Positions 25,816-38,002 of a stretch of DNA of 64,000 nt are shown one piece after another; position 1 is the first letter of the stretch, and each line of letters begins with the position of its first letter. This DNA is from Archivesica marissinica. Taxonomy: Eukaryota; Mollusca; Bivalvia; Venerida; Vesicomyidae. Both the position numbers and the translations under genes were made by a program. The notes beneath the pieces were generated by a model. The model did no database searches. It was not told where the DNA came from and saw only the letters and a list, made by a program, of their open reading frames with translations. The stretch is taken from assembly GCA_014843695.1 (NCBI GenBank), contig CM026397.1, forward strand, positions 41,545,464-41,609,463, in the 5' to 3' direction.

Positions 25816-26536
25816 CAGTCTATGCGAAAGACCTCAAAAATTTACTGGACATTCGGTCTGGTAAACCTTGAACTTTTACCAGACCGAATGAAATTATACT
25901 GGCCCGAAAAAAATAATGTAATTCATCAGATATATACTGGTCTCGTCTTTTAGAAACACTTTATATGCTTTATAATAACCTTAAGCCAGGATCAATAAGG
26001 ATACAGATACGTGTATATAATAAACCATTACTTATTTATCTGCTACAATGTGGAGGTCCCAAGGACCAAATCTAATGATGAAATAACTTGTGTCCAACCC
26101 ATTTGTGCGTGTATGTAAATTTTGTAAGATTGTATTGAATTCTGCTTGATCATGTTTATGTGTACATATGCAATAAAATATTATTAAACTAAGATACGGG
26201 TACTCTGGGGAAGTCTGGAAATGAACAGATTATCGTATATTATATTGTCTTTTACAAAGATTTCATTAAGAAAGTCAATACAATCGGTTTTATATTCTTG
26301 GTTTATTTTGACAGAACATGTGCAATCAGTCATGTGAAAACTCAATCAACTTGTCTAAGTTGTCTTCCTCGCTCTGATAGTCATTAGAGTAGTCACAGTC
26401 AAATGGAAGATCTATGTCACTGGCAAACAAGTCGTTCACTTCCTGAACGTCAGTGTCCTGAATATCGGATAGGTCTAAGCAAATTTCATCTTCACTGTTG
26501 ATTTGATGTCTTTGGAAGCTGTTGATGCTGCATTGG

Positions 26537-26788
26537 TTAGGTTGGAGCTTCTACGGTAATCTCAGCATCTGCAATAGATGAAAGGAAAACGAGAGCAGCC
26601 TTTTGGTTCAAATAGGATTGACCAATGTCAAGACCCTTGGCCTGGTCAATATGACATAACCACGTATAATCACTAAGAGGCCTATTGTTCTTGGCAACAG
26701 CATGTACATTACGGAAAAGAAATGCCAATCTATGCTGTTCTGCAGTCTTTAGTTGCCTAAGGGCCTTTCCTGCACTTGACTGCATCAT
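26537..26788 (-). pseudogene. Middle part of the hAT-like element protein
   Basis: An 83-codon frame including AEQHRLAFLFRNVHAVAKNN, RPLSDYTWLCHIDQAKGLD and IGQSYLNQKAALVFLSSIAD. This is the region that follows the finger in hAT-related and ZNF862-like proteins (FxxxxxxAKxxxPxSDY). In-frame codons extend slightly upstream of the first Met (AKEKSEVNAQSSEA), overlapping the end of the preceding frame. A third frame at 26326-26530 then encodes an acidic tail (for example DLSDIQDTDVQEVNDLF) ending in TGA. The three pieces lie in three frames, so this copy is probably dead unless spliced. Confidence 0.5.
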
Positions 26789-26825
26789 TGCCTCTGAGCT
26801 CTGTGCATTTACCTCAGATTTCTCT

Positions 26826-27152
26826 TTAGCTAGTCTGTGCTACAATTGTTGACAACTTTTTATTTGAGCAACCTGTAATAAATTTGTTTTGCCCATGCAG
26901 ATTTAGGGTCTGATTGGGGCCATTGGCAAAGTGGTCAACACACAGAGTACAGGTCATGTGGTTCTTTTCATGATCGAATAGTAACCAAGGTCGATCCTCT
27001 TTCCAGCTGTCCATAAATTTTCTTTCCGATCTGTTGGCTTCATATTTCCTTTTGCTCTCAATTTTATCGGACTCGGATGGTGCTGCCTTTCTCTTTGAGT
27101 TAGACTTGGAGCCAGGTACTGCTCCGGCAAAATATTTTAAGCCACTGATCAT
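26826..27152 (-). pseudogene. Zinc-finger N-terminal part of hAT-like element protein
   Basis: A 108-codon frame beginning MISGLKYFAGAVPGSK. A basic Lys/Arg/Ser segment (about residues 15-45) is followed by RKFMDSWKEDRPWLLFDHEK and MTCTLCVDHF, the Trp-rich and Cys-x2-Cys pattern of TTF/BED-like fingers in hAT-related and ZNF862-like proteins. It stops at 26826, and the next homologous stretch is in another frame, so the gene looks frameshifted. It is 75 bases upstream (on the minus strand) of a foldback segment at 27230-27365. Family assignment is by motif only. Confidence 0.55.
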
Positions 27153-27229
27153 ATTGACTGATAAACTGGTCTAATTAGAAATATGAAACCGAAATCACCT
27201 GATAAATTCTGGATTCTTCTGCCGAAATT

Positions 27230-27365
27230 ATTGGTAAGCCTTTTTTCTCAACCACCCAACTGAATAATGACATCAACCACGCGTTTTGACCCTAACCCTG
27301 GGCAGAGCAAGTTCTTTATGCGTGGTTGATACTATATTCTGATCGGCTGGTTGAGATAAAGATTT
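27230..27365. repeat. Foldback segment shared with 40815-40960
   Basis: Two arms beginning tctcaacca and ending atcaaccacgc are inverted around a centre of about 35 bp (arms about 38 bp, imperfect). The same segment occurs in reverse orientation at 40815-40960. In both cases it lies 5' of a zinc-finger frame, so it may be a MITE or a conserved 5' region. Confidence 0.75.
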
Positions 27366-27618
27366 TACGGAAATTTGACACAAAAACATCCGGTGTAGCT
27401 GGTACCCGTATTCCATTCAAAACGGTGTTGTAAAGCGCTATGAAACAAATATAGCCGGGAACTAGATGACTGGTGCGTCGTAAAAATGTCATGCGGTGAG
27501 AATTGGAATGATGCTGACAACTAAAATGTTACCGGCCAGAAGGACCGGCATTAACGGGTATTTTATCGGACCGAACGATTTTTTACCGATCAGGACCGAC
27601 GGTCTTTCGGAAAGACTG

Positions 27619-27779
27619 AGCCATCTCATCAGGATCTGCACTTTTTGCAAGTAATAATAATTAGACAAAATTACCCATGTTGCTAAATTAATTGGTCCAA
27701 ATGTAATTTTCTTTTTAATTTATTGGTCTAGAATATCATGGACCAGTCCATGTCAGTTACTTTGTGTTGAATGGGTTAA
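27619..27779. mobile_element. TTAA-type MITE family 1, right part (interrupted)
   Basis: agccatctcatcaggatctg continues the MITE interrupted at 25815. The right terminus is tttgtgttgaatgggttaa, with TTAA at 27776-27779. Confidence 0.85.
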
Positions 27780-27897
27780 TGAAGAAAAATAAACCACAGA
27801 ATATGACTTCAAAGCATAGGTTTTAAATGTTTAGTGAACTAATTAGACAGTTTGCATATGGAATGATTAGACAGTTTGTTTTACTAGGTATTCTCTC

Positions 27898-27918
27898 GGG
27901 GGGGGGGGGGGGGGGGGG
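27898..27918. repeat. Homopolymer run of 21 G
   Basis: Uninterrupted poly-G on the + strand. The true length is likely uncertain because such runs are poorly sequenced. Confidence 0.9.
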
Positions 27919-28149
27919 TTGTGATTAGATTACATTAGAAATTGCTATTGGAAACCTGGTTAGATTCTCTCATATTGCAGCTTAACTGGGACAAACTGTG
28001 GAAGATTAACATGAATTGGAAGCACTTTTTATTGATTGCAATTCCTTTGCTAGGAATATAACAAGATTGGTGATATCTTACCGCCATATATAGAATAGAT
28101 TTCCATATACGGAAACCAAATCAGCTAAACCGTTATACACGATATTGGA

Positions 28150-28760
28150 TCACCATCCGGCGTCCGGCAACAGTTATATTATAAATCACTTCTCGACTCG
28201 CCATCCGGCGTCCGGCAACAGTTATATTATAAATCACTTCTCGACTCGCCATCCGGCGTCCGGCAACAGTTATATTATAAATCACTTCTCGACTCGCCAT
28301 CCGGCGTCCGGCAACAGTTGCATTATAAATCACTTCTCGATGCAGCGTCTGGCAACAGTTGCATTATAAATCACTTCTCGACTCACCATCTGGCATCCGG
28401 CAACAGTTGCATTATAAATCACTTCTCGACTCACCATCTGGCATCCAATGGCAACAGTTGCATTATAAATCACTTCTCGACTCACCATCCGGCGTCCGGC
28501 AACAGTTGCATTATAAATCACTTCTCGATGCAGCGTCTGGCAACAGTTGCATTATAAATCACTTCTCGACTCACCATCTGGCATCCGGCAACAGTTGCAT
28601 TATAAATCACTTCTCGACTCACCATCTGGCATCCGACAACAGTTGCATTATAAATCACTTCTCGACTCACCATCCGGCGTCCGGCAACAGTTGCATTATA
28701 AATCACTTCTCCGTGCACCATCCGGCGTCCGGCAACAGATGGATTAAACCAATTCTTGGC
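28150..28760. repeat. 48-bp minisatellite, about 13 copies
   Basis: Unit contains catccggcgtccggcaacag and ttatattataaatcacttc then tcgactcgc. Units with a shortened start (atgcagcgtctgg) occur twice. The array grades into the 46-bp form. Confidence 0.95.
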
Positions 28761-29292
28761 TCAGCAGCCGGCGTCCGGCAACAGTTACACTCACTTTATT
28801 GCTCACCACCCGACGTCCGGCAACAGTTACACTAAATCACTTTATTGCTCACCACCCGACGTCCGGCAACAGTTACACTAAATCACTTTATTGCTCACCA
28901 CCCGACGTCTGTCAACAGTTACACTAAATCACTTTATTGCTCACCACCCGACGTCCGTCAACAGTTACACTAAATCACTTTATTGCTCACCACCCGACGT
29001 CCGTCAACAGTTACACTAAATCACTTTATTGCTCACCACCCGACGTCTGTCAACAGTTACACTAAATCACTTTATTGCTCACCACCCGACGTCTGTCAAC
29101 AGTTACACTAAATCACTTTATTGCTCACCACCCGACGTCTGTCAACAGTTACACTAAATCACTTTATTGCTCACCACCCAACGTCTGTCAACAGTTACAC
29201 TAAATCACTTTATTGCTCACCACCCGACATCTGTCAACAGTTACACTCACTTTATTGCTCACCACCCGACGTCTGTCAACAGTTGCATTTAT
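28761..29292. repeat. 46-bp minisatellite, about 11 copies
   Basis: Unit contains tcaccacccgacgtctgtca then acagttacactaaatcac and tttattgc. It is a clear derivative of the preceding 48-bp unit, with a distinct subfamily consensus. Confidence 0.95.
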
Positions 29293-29525
29293 AGGGACAA
29301 TTGTTTGCAGAGATATCTGTGTCCGAAATAAGGCATGCAGTAGATGTTAATGAAAATCAGAATCAGAAAGGTATACTTGGAAACGCAGTGCACGTCATGA
29401 CGCCGTACCATCTCTTCTTTATACAGCAGCTATCCTTAATTATAGAAACATAATCTGGGTTTCAAACCTTGCACTGCCACATCCTCTAGCATTAACATAA
29501 GAAATGCAACCAGTCTAGCACAATT

Positions 29526-29935
29526 TGGTCAGAGGGACCGATAGATTACTTGTTGACTTCAAATCACTTGACCTTCACCACTATAAGTTTGAATCGAGTG
29601 TCGAATTCTTTCAAATGAGGTTGGTGGTTCTACCCGGGTGCCCGTCCAAGTCTGAAATACTGCTTGGAAGAGCACCCAGGGTCTTGCACCCAGGGTCTTC
29701 CTCCACCAATAATAGCTGGAGAGTTACCGTACGCGCGGCACCCAGGGTCTTCCTCCACCAATAATGGCTGGAGAGTTACCGTACGCGCGGCACCCAGGGT
29801 CTTCCTCCACCAATAATAGCTGGAGAGTTACCGTACGCGCGACACCCAGGGTCTTCCTCCACCAATAATGGCTAGAAAGATGCCGTATAACCTAAGCCGT
29901 TGGTGTGATGTCAAACCACAAACAAATACAAAACC
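29526..29935 (+). mobile_element. tRNA-derived SINE (family C) with internal 52-bp triplication
   Basis: A diverged head is followed by ttgacttcaaatcacttgac and gtggttctacccgggtgccc. Then cacccagggtcttcctccac, caataatagctggagagtta and ccgtacgcgcgg repeat about three times at 52-bp spacing (29685-29860) before the normal end accgttggtgtgatgtcaaa-like sequence. Sister copies lie at 45650 and 55081. Confidence 0.75.
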
Positions 29936-30056
29936 GACCAGGTCTAAAACGAGTTGATGAGTTGATGAGTGACCGATGTAGCTGGGAGCATGATGAGTAA
30001 TGTCTAGATAAAACCAATAAGTTAATAATGTATGTATGTTCCATTAATGTCAAACC

Positions 30057-30242
30057 CCTTGCAGGGACGTAGACATGTTTTCCTGGGCAAGCTTAGCCGT
30101 CCTAAGTGATTAACCAGTACTAAGCAATGTGTGTGAGGTGACTTGCTCAATGACACTACATACGTGGCCTGGTGACCCGAGTATCAAACCCGGGACCAAT
30201 CGATTCCAAATCCGATGCTCTACCGCTGGGCCACGGATGCCA
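30057..30242 (-). mobile_element. tRNA-derived SINE (family D)
   Basis: On the minus strand, the head has the A-box region gtggcccagcggtagagcat and B box cgggtttgatactcgg, then gagcaagtcacctcacac and a body ending near acgtccctgcaagggg. The tRNA part is diverged and is not a functional tRNA gene. Confidence 0.75.
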
Positions 30243-30508
30243 CGATTATAATAATAGTGTGCACCACAGAAGCCATGCCAGACACATTCATTTCAAACTG
30301 CTTAATTGGTCTTATAAATGTCTTTCTGTGACACATTGTCATTTACATGCCAGCACATTTCATATAGGATAATTGATGGGAGGTTGTTTCTATTTATTGA
30401 AGTTTGTTGTATTTGGAATCAGATAACATGGCAGAAATATCTAATTCTTCAATTGTTAACAATGGAATATATTGTTACTGTACAAACAACAAAGAGGTGT
30501 GTATGTGT

Positions 30509-30799
30509 GTTTTGCGTTTATTTATCGTCGCTACCCGTTACCCATATGAGCAACGCCTCCTCAAGAGATCATTTTAAATTTTGGAGGATAGTGCAACGAT
30601 ACAGACAGAGACCCATTCCAGAATCTCCTCTGGTTCTTTTACGTGCACGGTGTAAAGCACCGACACGAGACCTCGGTTTAACGTCCCATCTGAAAATTTG
30701 AAAGACTGTTAATTTTATTATGGTCAGACGGGGGGATCGAACCTGCGATCCCTGGATTACCAGTTCAGCGTGATACCACTGGACTACAGATCCGTCTGT
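30509..30799 (-). mobile_element. tRNA-derived SINE (family A)
   Basis: Same structure and orientation as 13418-13703. Head on the minus strand has tagtccagtggtatcacgc and B box ggttcgatcccc. The body includes gacctcggtttaacgtccc on the + strand. Confidence 0.85.
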
Positions 30800-31150
30800 C
30801 ACTGATGGGTCCAACATGGATCAATCCATTGTGCAACTACCCATTTACTGATGATGATGATTGAGCTTGTTTACCGCCGGCGAACCATGTAGGGGAGCGG
30901 ACCAGTTTCTAGCATTGTGCAACATATATTTAATGGACCCCCCCCCCTCCTACAGCATATATATGAGGTGGTCACTACATCGATGAGAATTGAGTCCTCC
31001 GAGTCATCAAGTGCATATCCATATATACAGTGAACGGTAATATCTAACAATGCATCAATTAAGGAAATCAATACACATGTACATGATCGTATGCTCACAG
31101 ATGCTTATGTTACACAGTATCTCGGAAATGAATGCAATCTAATATATTTG
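30800..31150. other. Intron 1 unique sequence, nothing recognised
   Basis: Includes a poly-C run near 30940. No gene is seen. Confidence 0.5.
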
Positions 31151-31405
31151 GTTATACGTATCCCCATACAGTGAATATGGTTGTTCATTTGCGTTTATGG
31201 TTTTGCCTATATACAAGTAGCAAATCAATGAATGTTATACGTATCCCCATACAGTGAATATGGTTGTTCATTTGCGTTTATGGTTGTGCCTATATACAAG
31301 TAGCAAATCAATGAATGTTATACGTATCCCCATACAGTGAATATGGTTGTTCATTTGCGTTTATGGTTTTGCCTATATACAAGTAGCAAATCAATGAATG
31401 TTAGT
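31151..31405. repeat. 83-bp tandem repeat, three copies
   Basis: Copies start tatacgtatccccatacag at 31153, 31236 and 31319. They continue through gtgaatatggttgttcattt and tatatacaagtagcaaatca. Confidence 0.95.
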
Positions 31406-31549
31406 AGTATACAGCATGAACGTATTGATATATCCACTGTTTCCTACATGGCAACCGGCGCAATCTGAACAAATGTATTCTGCCACGACTACTATTTTTG
31501 GCATTTTGAAATGAAGATCGCAGGCATATATCATACATACATAGCAATA

Positions 31550-34500
31550 GAGAGAAAGAGGTAACCATACAAGCAGGTTGCTTTCTCCTCAATCCTACAT
31601 GTATGTACATAGCAAAGAGGTAACCATACAAGCAGGTTGCTTTCTCCTCAATCCTACATGTATGTACATAGGAAAGAGGTAACCATACATGCAGGTTGCT
31701 TTCTCCTCAATCCTACATGTATGTACATAGGAAAGAGGTAACCATACAAGCAGGTTGCTTTCTCCTCAGTCCTACATGTATGTACATAGGAAAGAGGTAA
31801 CCATACAAGCAGGTTGCTTTCTCCTCAATCATGCATGTATATAGAGAAAGAGGTAACCATACAAGCAGGTTGCTTTCTCCTCAATCCTACATGTATGTAC
31901 ATAGCAAAGAGGTAACCATACAAGCAGGTTGCTTTCTCCTCAATCCTACATGTATGTACATAGCAAAGAGGTAACCATACAAGCAGGTTGCTTTCTCCTC
32001 AATCCTACATGTATGTACATAGGACAGAGGTAACCATACAAGCAGGTTGCTTTATCCTCAGTCCTACATGTATGTACATAGGAAAGAGGTAACCATACAA
32101 GCAGGTTGCTTTCTCCTCAATCATGCATGTATATAGAGAAAGAGGTAACCATACAAGCAGGTTGCTTTCTCCTCAATCCTACATGTATGTACATAGGAAA
32201 GAGGTAACCATACGAGCAGGTTGCTTTCTCCTCAATCCTACATGTATGTACATAGCAAAGAGGTAACCATACAAGCAGGTTGCTTTCTCCTCAATCCTAC
32301 ATGTATGTACATAGGAAAGGGGTAACCATACAAGCAGGTTGCTTTCTCCTCAATCCTACATGTATGTACATAGGAAAGAGGTAACCATACAAGCAGGTTG
32401 CTTTCTCCTCAATCCTGCATGTATGTACATAGGAAAGAGGTAACCATACAAGCAGGTTGCTTTCTCCTCAATCCTACATGTATGTACATAGGAAAGAGGT
32501 AACCATACAAGCAGGTTGCTTTCTCCTCAATCCTACATGTATGTACATAGGAAAGAGATAACCATACAAGCAGGTTGCTTTCTCCTCAATCCTACATGTA
32601 TGTACATAGGAAAGAGGTAACCATACAAGCAGGTTGCTTTCTCCTCAATCCTACATGTATGTACATAGGAAAGAGGTAACCATACAAGCAGGTTGCTTTC
32701 TCCTCAATCCTACATGTATGTACATAGGAAAGAGGTAACCATACAAGCAGGTTGCTTTCTCCTCAATCCTACATGTATGTACATAGGAAAGAGGTAACCA
32801 TACACGCAGGTTGCTTTCTCCTCAATCCTACATGTATGTACATAGGAAAGAGGTAACCATACAAGCAGGTTGCTTTCTCCTCAATCCTACATGTATGTAC
32901 ATAGGAAAGAGGTAACCATACAAGCAGGTTGCTTTCTCCTCAATCATACATGTATGTACATAGGAAAGAGGTAACCATACAAGCAGGTTGCTTTCTCCTC
33001 AATCCTACATGTATGTACATAGCAAAGAGGTAACCATACAAGCAGGTTGCTTTCTCCTCAATCCTACATGTATGTACATAGCAAAGAGGTAACCATACAA
33101 GCAGGTTGCTTTCTCCTCAATCCTACATGTATGTACATAGGAAAGAGGTAACCATACAAGCAGGTTGCTTTATCCTCAGTCCTACATGTATGTACATAGG
33201 AAAGAGGTAACCATACAAGCAGGTTGCTTTCTCCTCAATCATGCATGTATATAGAGAAAGAGGTAACCATACAAGCAGGTTGCTTTCTCCTCAATCCTAC
33301 ATGTATGTACATAGGAAAGAGGTAACCATACAAGCAGGTTGCTTTCTCCTCAATCCTACATGTATGTACATAGCAAAGAGGTAACCATACAAGCAGGTTG
33401 CTTTCTCCTCAATCCTACATGTATGTACATAGGAAAGGGGTAACCATACAAGCAGGTTGCTTTCTCCTCAATCCTACATGTATGTACATAGGAAAGAGGT
33501 AACCATACAAGCAGGTTGCTTTCTCCTCAATCCTACATGTATGTACATAGGAAAGAGGTAACCATACAAGCAGGTTGCTTTCTCCTCAATCCTACATGTA
33601 TGTACATAGGAAAAGGTAACCATACAAGCAGGTTGCTTTATCCTCAGTCCTACATGTATGTACATAGGAAAGAGGTAACCATACAAGCAGGTTGCTTTCT
33701 CCTCAATCCTGCATGTATGTACATAGGAAAGAGGTAACCATACAAGCAGGTTGCTTTCTCCTCAATCTTACATGTATGTACATAGGAAAGAGGTAACCAT
33801 ACAAGCAGGTTGCTTTCTCCTCAATCCGACATGTATGTACATAGGAAAGAGATAACCATACAAGCAGGTTGCTTTCTCCTCAATCCTACATGTATGTACA
33901 TAGGAAAGAGGTAACCATACAAGCAGGTTGCTTTCTCCTCAATCCTACATGTATGTACATAGGAAAGGGGTAACCATACAAGCAGGTTGCTTTCTCCTCA
34001 ATCCTACATGTATGTACATAGGAAAGAGGTAACCATACAAGCAGGTTGCTTTCTCCTCAATCCTACATGTATGTACATAGGAAAGAGGTAACCATACAAG
34101 CAGGTTGCTTTCTCCTCAATCCTACATGTATGTACATAGGAAAGGGGTAACCATACAAGCAGGTTGCTTTATCCTCAATCCTACATGTATGTACATAGGA
34201 AAGAGGTAACCATACAAGCAGGTTGCTTTATCCTCAGTCCTACATGTATGTACATAGGAAAGAGGTAACCATACAAGCAGGTTGCTTTCTCCTCAATCCT
34301 GCATGTATGTACATAGGAAAGAGGTAACCATACAAGCAGGTTGCTTTCTCCTCAATCCTACATGTATGTACATAGGAAAGAGGTAACCATACAAGCAGGT
34401 TGCTTTCTCCTCAATCCGACATGTATGTACATAGGAAAGAGGTAACCATACAAGCAGGTTGCTTTCTCCTCAATCCTACATGTATGTACATAGGAAAGAG

Positions 34501-37045
34501 GTAACCATACAAGCAGGTTGCTTTCTCCTCAATCCTACATGTATGTACATAGGAAAGGGGTAACCATACAAGCAGGTTGCTTTCTCCTCAATCCTACATG
34601 TATGTACATAGGAAAGAGGTAACCATACAAGCAGATTGCTTTCTCCTCAATCCTACATGTATGTACATAGGAAAGAGGTAACCATACAAGCAGGTCTCCT
34701 CAATCCTACATGTACATAGGAAAGGGGTAACCATACAAGCAGGTTGCTTTCTCCTCAATCCTACATGTATGTACATAGAAAAGAGGTAACCATACAAGCA
34801 GGTTGCTTTCTCCTCAATCCTACATGTATGTACATAGGAAAGGGGTAACCATACAAGCAGGTTGCTTTCTCCTCAATCCTACATGTATGTACATAGGAAA
34901 GGGGTAACCATACAAGCAGGTTGCTTTCTCCTCAATCCTACATGTATGTACATAGGAAAGAGGTAACCATACAAGCAGGTTGCTTTCTCCTCAATCCTAC
35001 ATGTATGTACATAGGAAAGAGGTAACCATACAAGCAGGTTGCTTTCTCCTCAATCCTACATGTATGTACATAGGAAAGGGTAACCATACAAGCAGGTTGC
35101 TTTCTCCTCAATCCTACATGTATGTACATAGGAAAGAGGTAACCATACAAGCAGGTTGCTTTCTCCTCAATCCTACATGTATGTACATAGGAAAGAGGTA
35201 ACCATACAAGCAGGTTGCTGTCTCCTCAATCCTACATGTATGTACATAGGAAAGGGGTAACCATACAAGCAGGTTGCTTTCTCCTCAATCCTACATGTAT
35301 GTACATAGGAAAGAGGTAACCATACAAGCAGGTTGCTTTCTCCTCAATCCTACATGTATGTACATAGGAAAGAGGTAACCATACAAGCTGATTACTTTCT
35401 CCTCAATCCGACATGTATGTACATAGGAAAGAGGTAACCATACAAGCAGGTTGCTTTCTCCTCAATCCTACATGTATGTACATAGGAAAGAGGTAACCAT
35501 ACAAGCTGATTACTTTCTCCTCAATCCGACATGTATGTACATAGGAAAGAGGTAACCATACAAGCAGGTTGCTTTCTCCTCAATCCTACATGTATGTAGA
35601 GGTAACCATACAAGCAGGTTGCTTTCTCCTTAATCCTACATGTATATACATAGAGAAAGAGGTAACCATACAAGCAGATTGCTTTCTCCTCAATCCTACA
35701 TGTATGTACATAGAGAAAGAGGTAACCATACAAGGCAGGTTGCTTTCTCCTCAATCCTACATGTATGTACATAGGAAAGAGGTAACCATACAAGCAGGTT
35801 GCTTTCTCCTCAATCCTACATGTATGTACATAGGAAAGAGGTAACCATACAAGCAGATTGCTTTCTCCTCAATCCTACATGTATGTACATAGGAAAGAGG
35901 TAACCATACAAGCAGGTTGCTTTCTCCTCAATCCTACATGTATGTACATAGGAAAGAGGTAACCATACAAGCAGGTTGCTTTCTCCTCAATCCTACATGT
36001 ATGTACATAGGAAAGAGGTAACCATACAAGCAGATTGCTTTCTCCTCAATCCTACATGTATGTACATAGGAAAGAGGTAACCATACAAGCAGGTTGCTTT
36101 CTCCTCAATCCTACATGTATGTACATAGGAAAGAGGTAACCATACAAGCAGGTTGCTTTCTCCTCAATCCTACATGTATGTACATAGGAAAGAGGTAACC
36201 ATACAAGCAGGTTGCTTTCTCCTCAATCCTACATGTATGTACATAGGAAAGAGGTAACCATACAAGCAGGTTGCTTTCTCCTCAATCCTACATGTATGTA
36301 CATAGGAAAGAGGTAACCATACAAGCAGGTTGCTTTCTCCTCAATCCTACATGTATGTACATAGGAAAGAGGTAACCATACAAGCAGGTTGCTTTCTCCT
36401 CAATCCTACATGTATGTACATAGGAAAGAGGTAACCATACAAGCAGGTTGCTTTCTCCTCAATCCTACATGTATGTACATAGGAAAGAGGTAACCATACA
36501 AGCAGGTTGCTTTCTCCTCAATCCTACATGTATGTACATAGGAAAGAGGTAACCATACAAGCAGATTACTTTCTCCTCAATCCTACATGTATGTACATAG
36601 GAAAGAGGTAACCAGACAAGCAGGTTGCTTTCTCCTCAATCCTACATGTATGTACATAGGAAAGAGGTAACCATACAAGCAGATTACTTTCTCCTCAATC
36701 CTACATGTATGTACATAGGAAAGAGGTAACCAGACAAGCAGGTTGCTTTCTCCTCAATCCTACATGTATGTACATAGGAAAGAGGTAACCATACAAGCAG
36801 ATTACTTTCTCCTCAATCCTACATGTATGTACATAGGAAAGAGGTAACCAGACAAGCAGGTTGCTTTCTCCTCAATCCTACATGTATGTACATAGGAAAG
36901 AGGTAACCATACAAGCAGATTACTTTCTCCTCAATCCTACATGTATGTACATAGGAAAGAGGTAACCAGACAAGCAGGTTGCTTTCTCCTCAATCCTACA
37001 TGTATGTACATAGGAAAGAGGTAACCAGACAAGCAGGTTGTTTTC
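31550..37045. repeat. 59-bp minisatellite, about 93 copies
   Basis: Unit contains aggtaaccatacaagcaggt then tgctttctcctcaatcctac and atgtatgtacataggaaag. It is the largest array here (5.5 kb). The variant atgcatgtatatagagaaag recurs at about 31828, 32124 and 33240. Near 36540-37000 two unit types alternate (gcagattac and accagacaag), giving a 118-bp dimer. One 20-bp deletion unit is at about 34690. Confidence 0.98.
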
Positions 37046-37111
37046 CTACATGAATGTACATACCGGTATTATATATACTTGACTATGTTTATTCAAAGAA
37101 ATAAATTTTGT

Positions 37112-37328
37112 TTAACCCATTTGATTCTGAATACCGTTCAAACAGTATTTGCAAAGAACATAGAGCCAGATCAGCCACCGTGTAACATACCGTCTGATTA
37201 GACTCTATGCTGTTTGCTATTCAGATCTTTGCTAAGACACTTGGCTATGTAGCAAACAACATAGATCCTGATCTGGATCTATGTTGTTTGCAAAAGCCTT
37301 TAAATGTATCCAGAATGAAATGGGTTAA
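37112..37328. mobile_element. TTAA-flanked MITE, family 2, intact copy
   Basis: Left terminus TTAACCCATTTGATTC and right terminus GAATGAAATGGGTTAA are inverted repeats with TTAA at both outer ends. The interior carries catagagccagatcag, atgctgtttgctattcag and agcaaacaacatagatcctg, as in the other family 2 copies. Confidence 0.85.
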
Positions 37329-37699
37329 ATTATAATACAGAATCACGAAATGTCTCACTGCAAAACGCAGAAGTCATTGTAGACTATTAAATCGATGGTG
37401 AGCAGCAGCTTGTTGTGTTTATAAAATAATTACCATATAAGCATTATAATATTAATCATATCATCTGAATTTCTCAAATTTTGGAAAATAAATTTCCTTA
37501 AAAACAAAGTATGAAGCAAATATAGCTTGCTTTATTCTACAGGAATGAACACTAAATTCACATACATTGAATAACATTAGACTCTTGTGTATTGGATTTT
37601 TTTATAATTTAAGTTTATTTAACGTTGCTATCGGTTGCACATTTGAGCGACGTGAAGTTTACCTAACAACACCTTTCCTGGGCAGGCTCCAGCGGTTAA
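37329..37699. other. Intron 1 unique sequence with a SINE-D-like scrap
   Basis: Mostly unrecognised AT-rich sequence. cctttcctgggcaggctcca and ggttaaccagtacttgg near 37670-37712 resemble the 3' part of SINE family D. Confidence 0.45.
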
Positions 37700-37887
37700 C
37701 CAGTACTTGGTTTAAACATATTTATTCCACTAGATACATTCACAAAACAATACATGCACACAAAATCAAAGAATAGGAAAGGATCATAACGGAGCGGGGC
37801 TCGAACCTGTGACCATCAGTGATGATAGGTTACAGTGGTATACAAGTGAGTGACCTGAACCACTCGACCACGGAGGCGGACGTACAA
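37700..37887 (-). mobile_element. tRNA-derived SINE (family B)
   Basis: On the minus strand, the head is cctccgtggtcgagtggttc, then ttgtataccactgtaaccta, then B box ggttcgagccccgctccgt. The body runs to about 37700. Confidence 0.8.
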
Positions 37888-38002
37888 TTCTAATAAAATT
37901 GCGTGACATATTTGACTTATTTTCACCGCTATGGCCTGTTAAAGAGTTGTTACGGGTTAAAGCATTGACAGAGCGCTTCATCAACAATCAAGGTGATTAC
38001 TT

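Larger units (their letters stand above)
25816..27618 (-). mobile_element. hAT-like transposon derivative nested in the MITE
   Basis: Terminal inverted repeats are CAGTCTATGCGAAAGACC at the left and, read on the minus strand, CAGTCTTTCCGAAAGACC at the right (16 of 18 match). Flanking 8-mers are agccaatt and agccatct (6 of 8 match), and the intact family 1 MITE shows that agccatct is the target. CAG-starting termini and 8-bp target duplications point to hAT. A subterminal perfect hairpin (cattcggtctggtaaa and its complement) lies at 25850-25890. The coding content is a broken zinc-finger gene on the minus strand with no catalytic domain. Confidence 0.85.

Noticed and set aside
26326..27152. 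An intact transposase gene
   Set aside because: Three pieces lie in three different frames and none has a DDE catalytic or hAT dimerisation domain.
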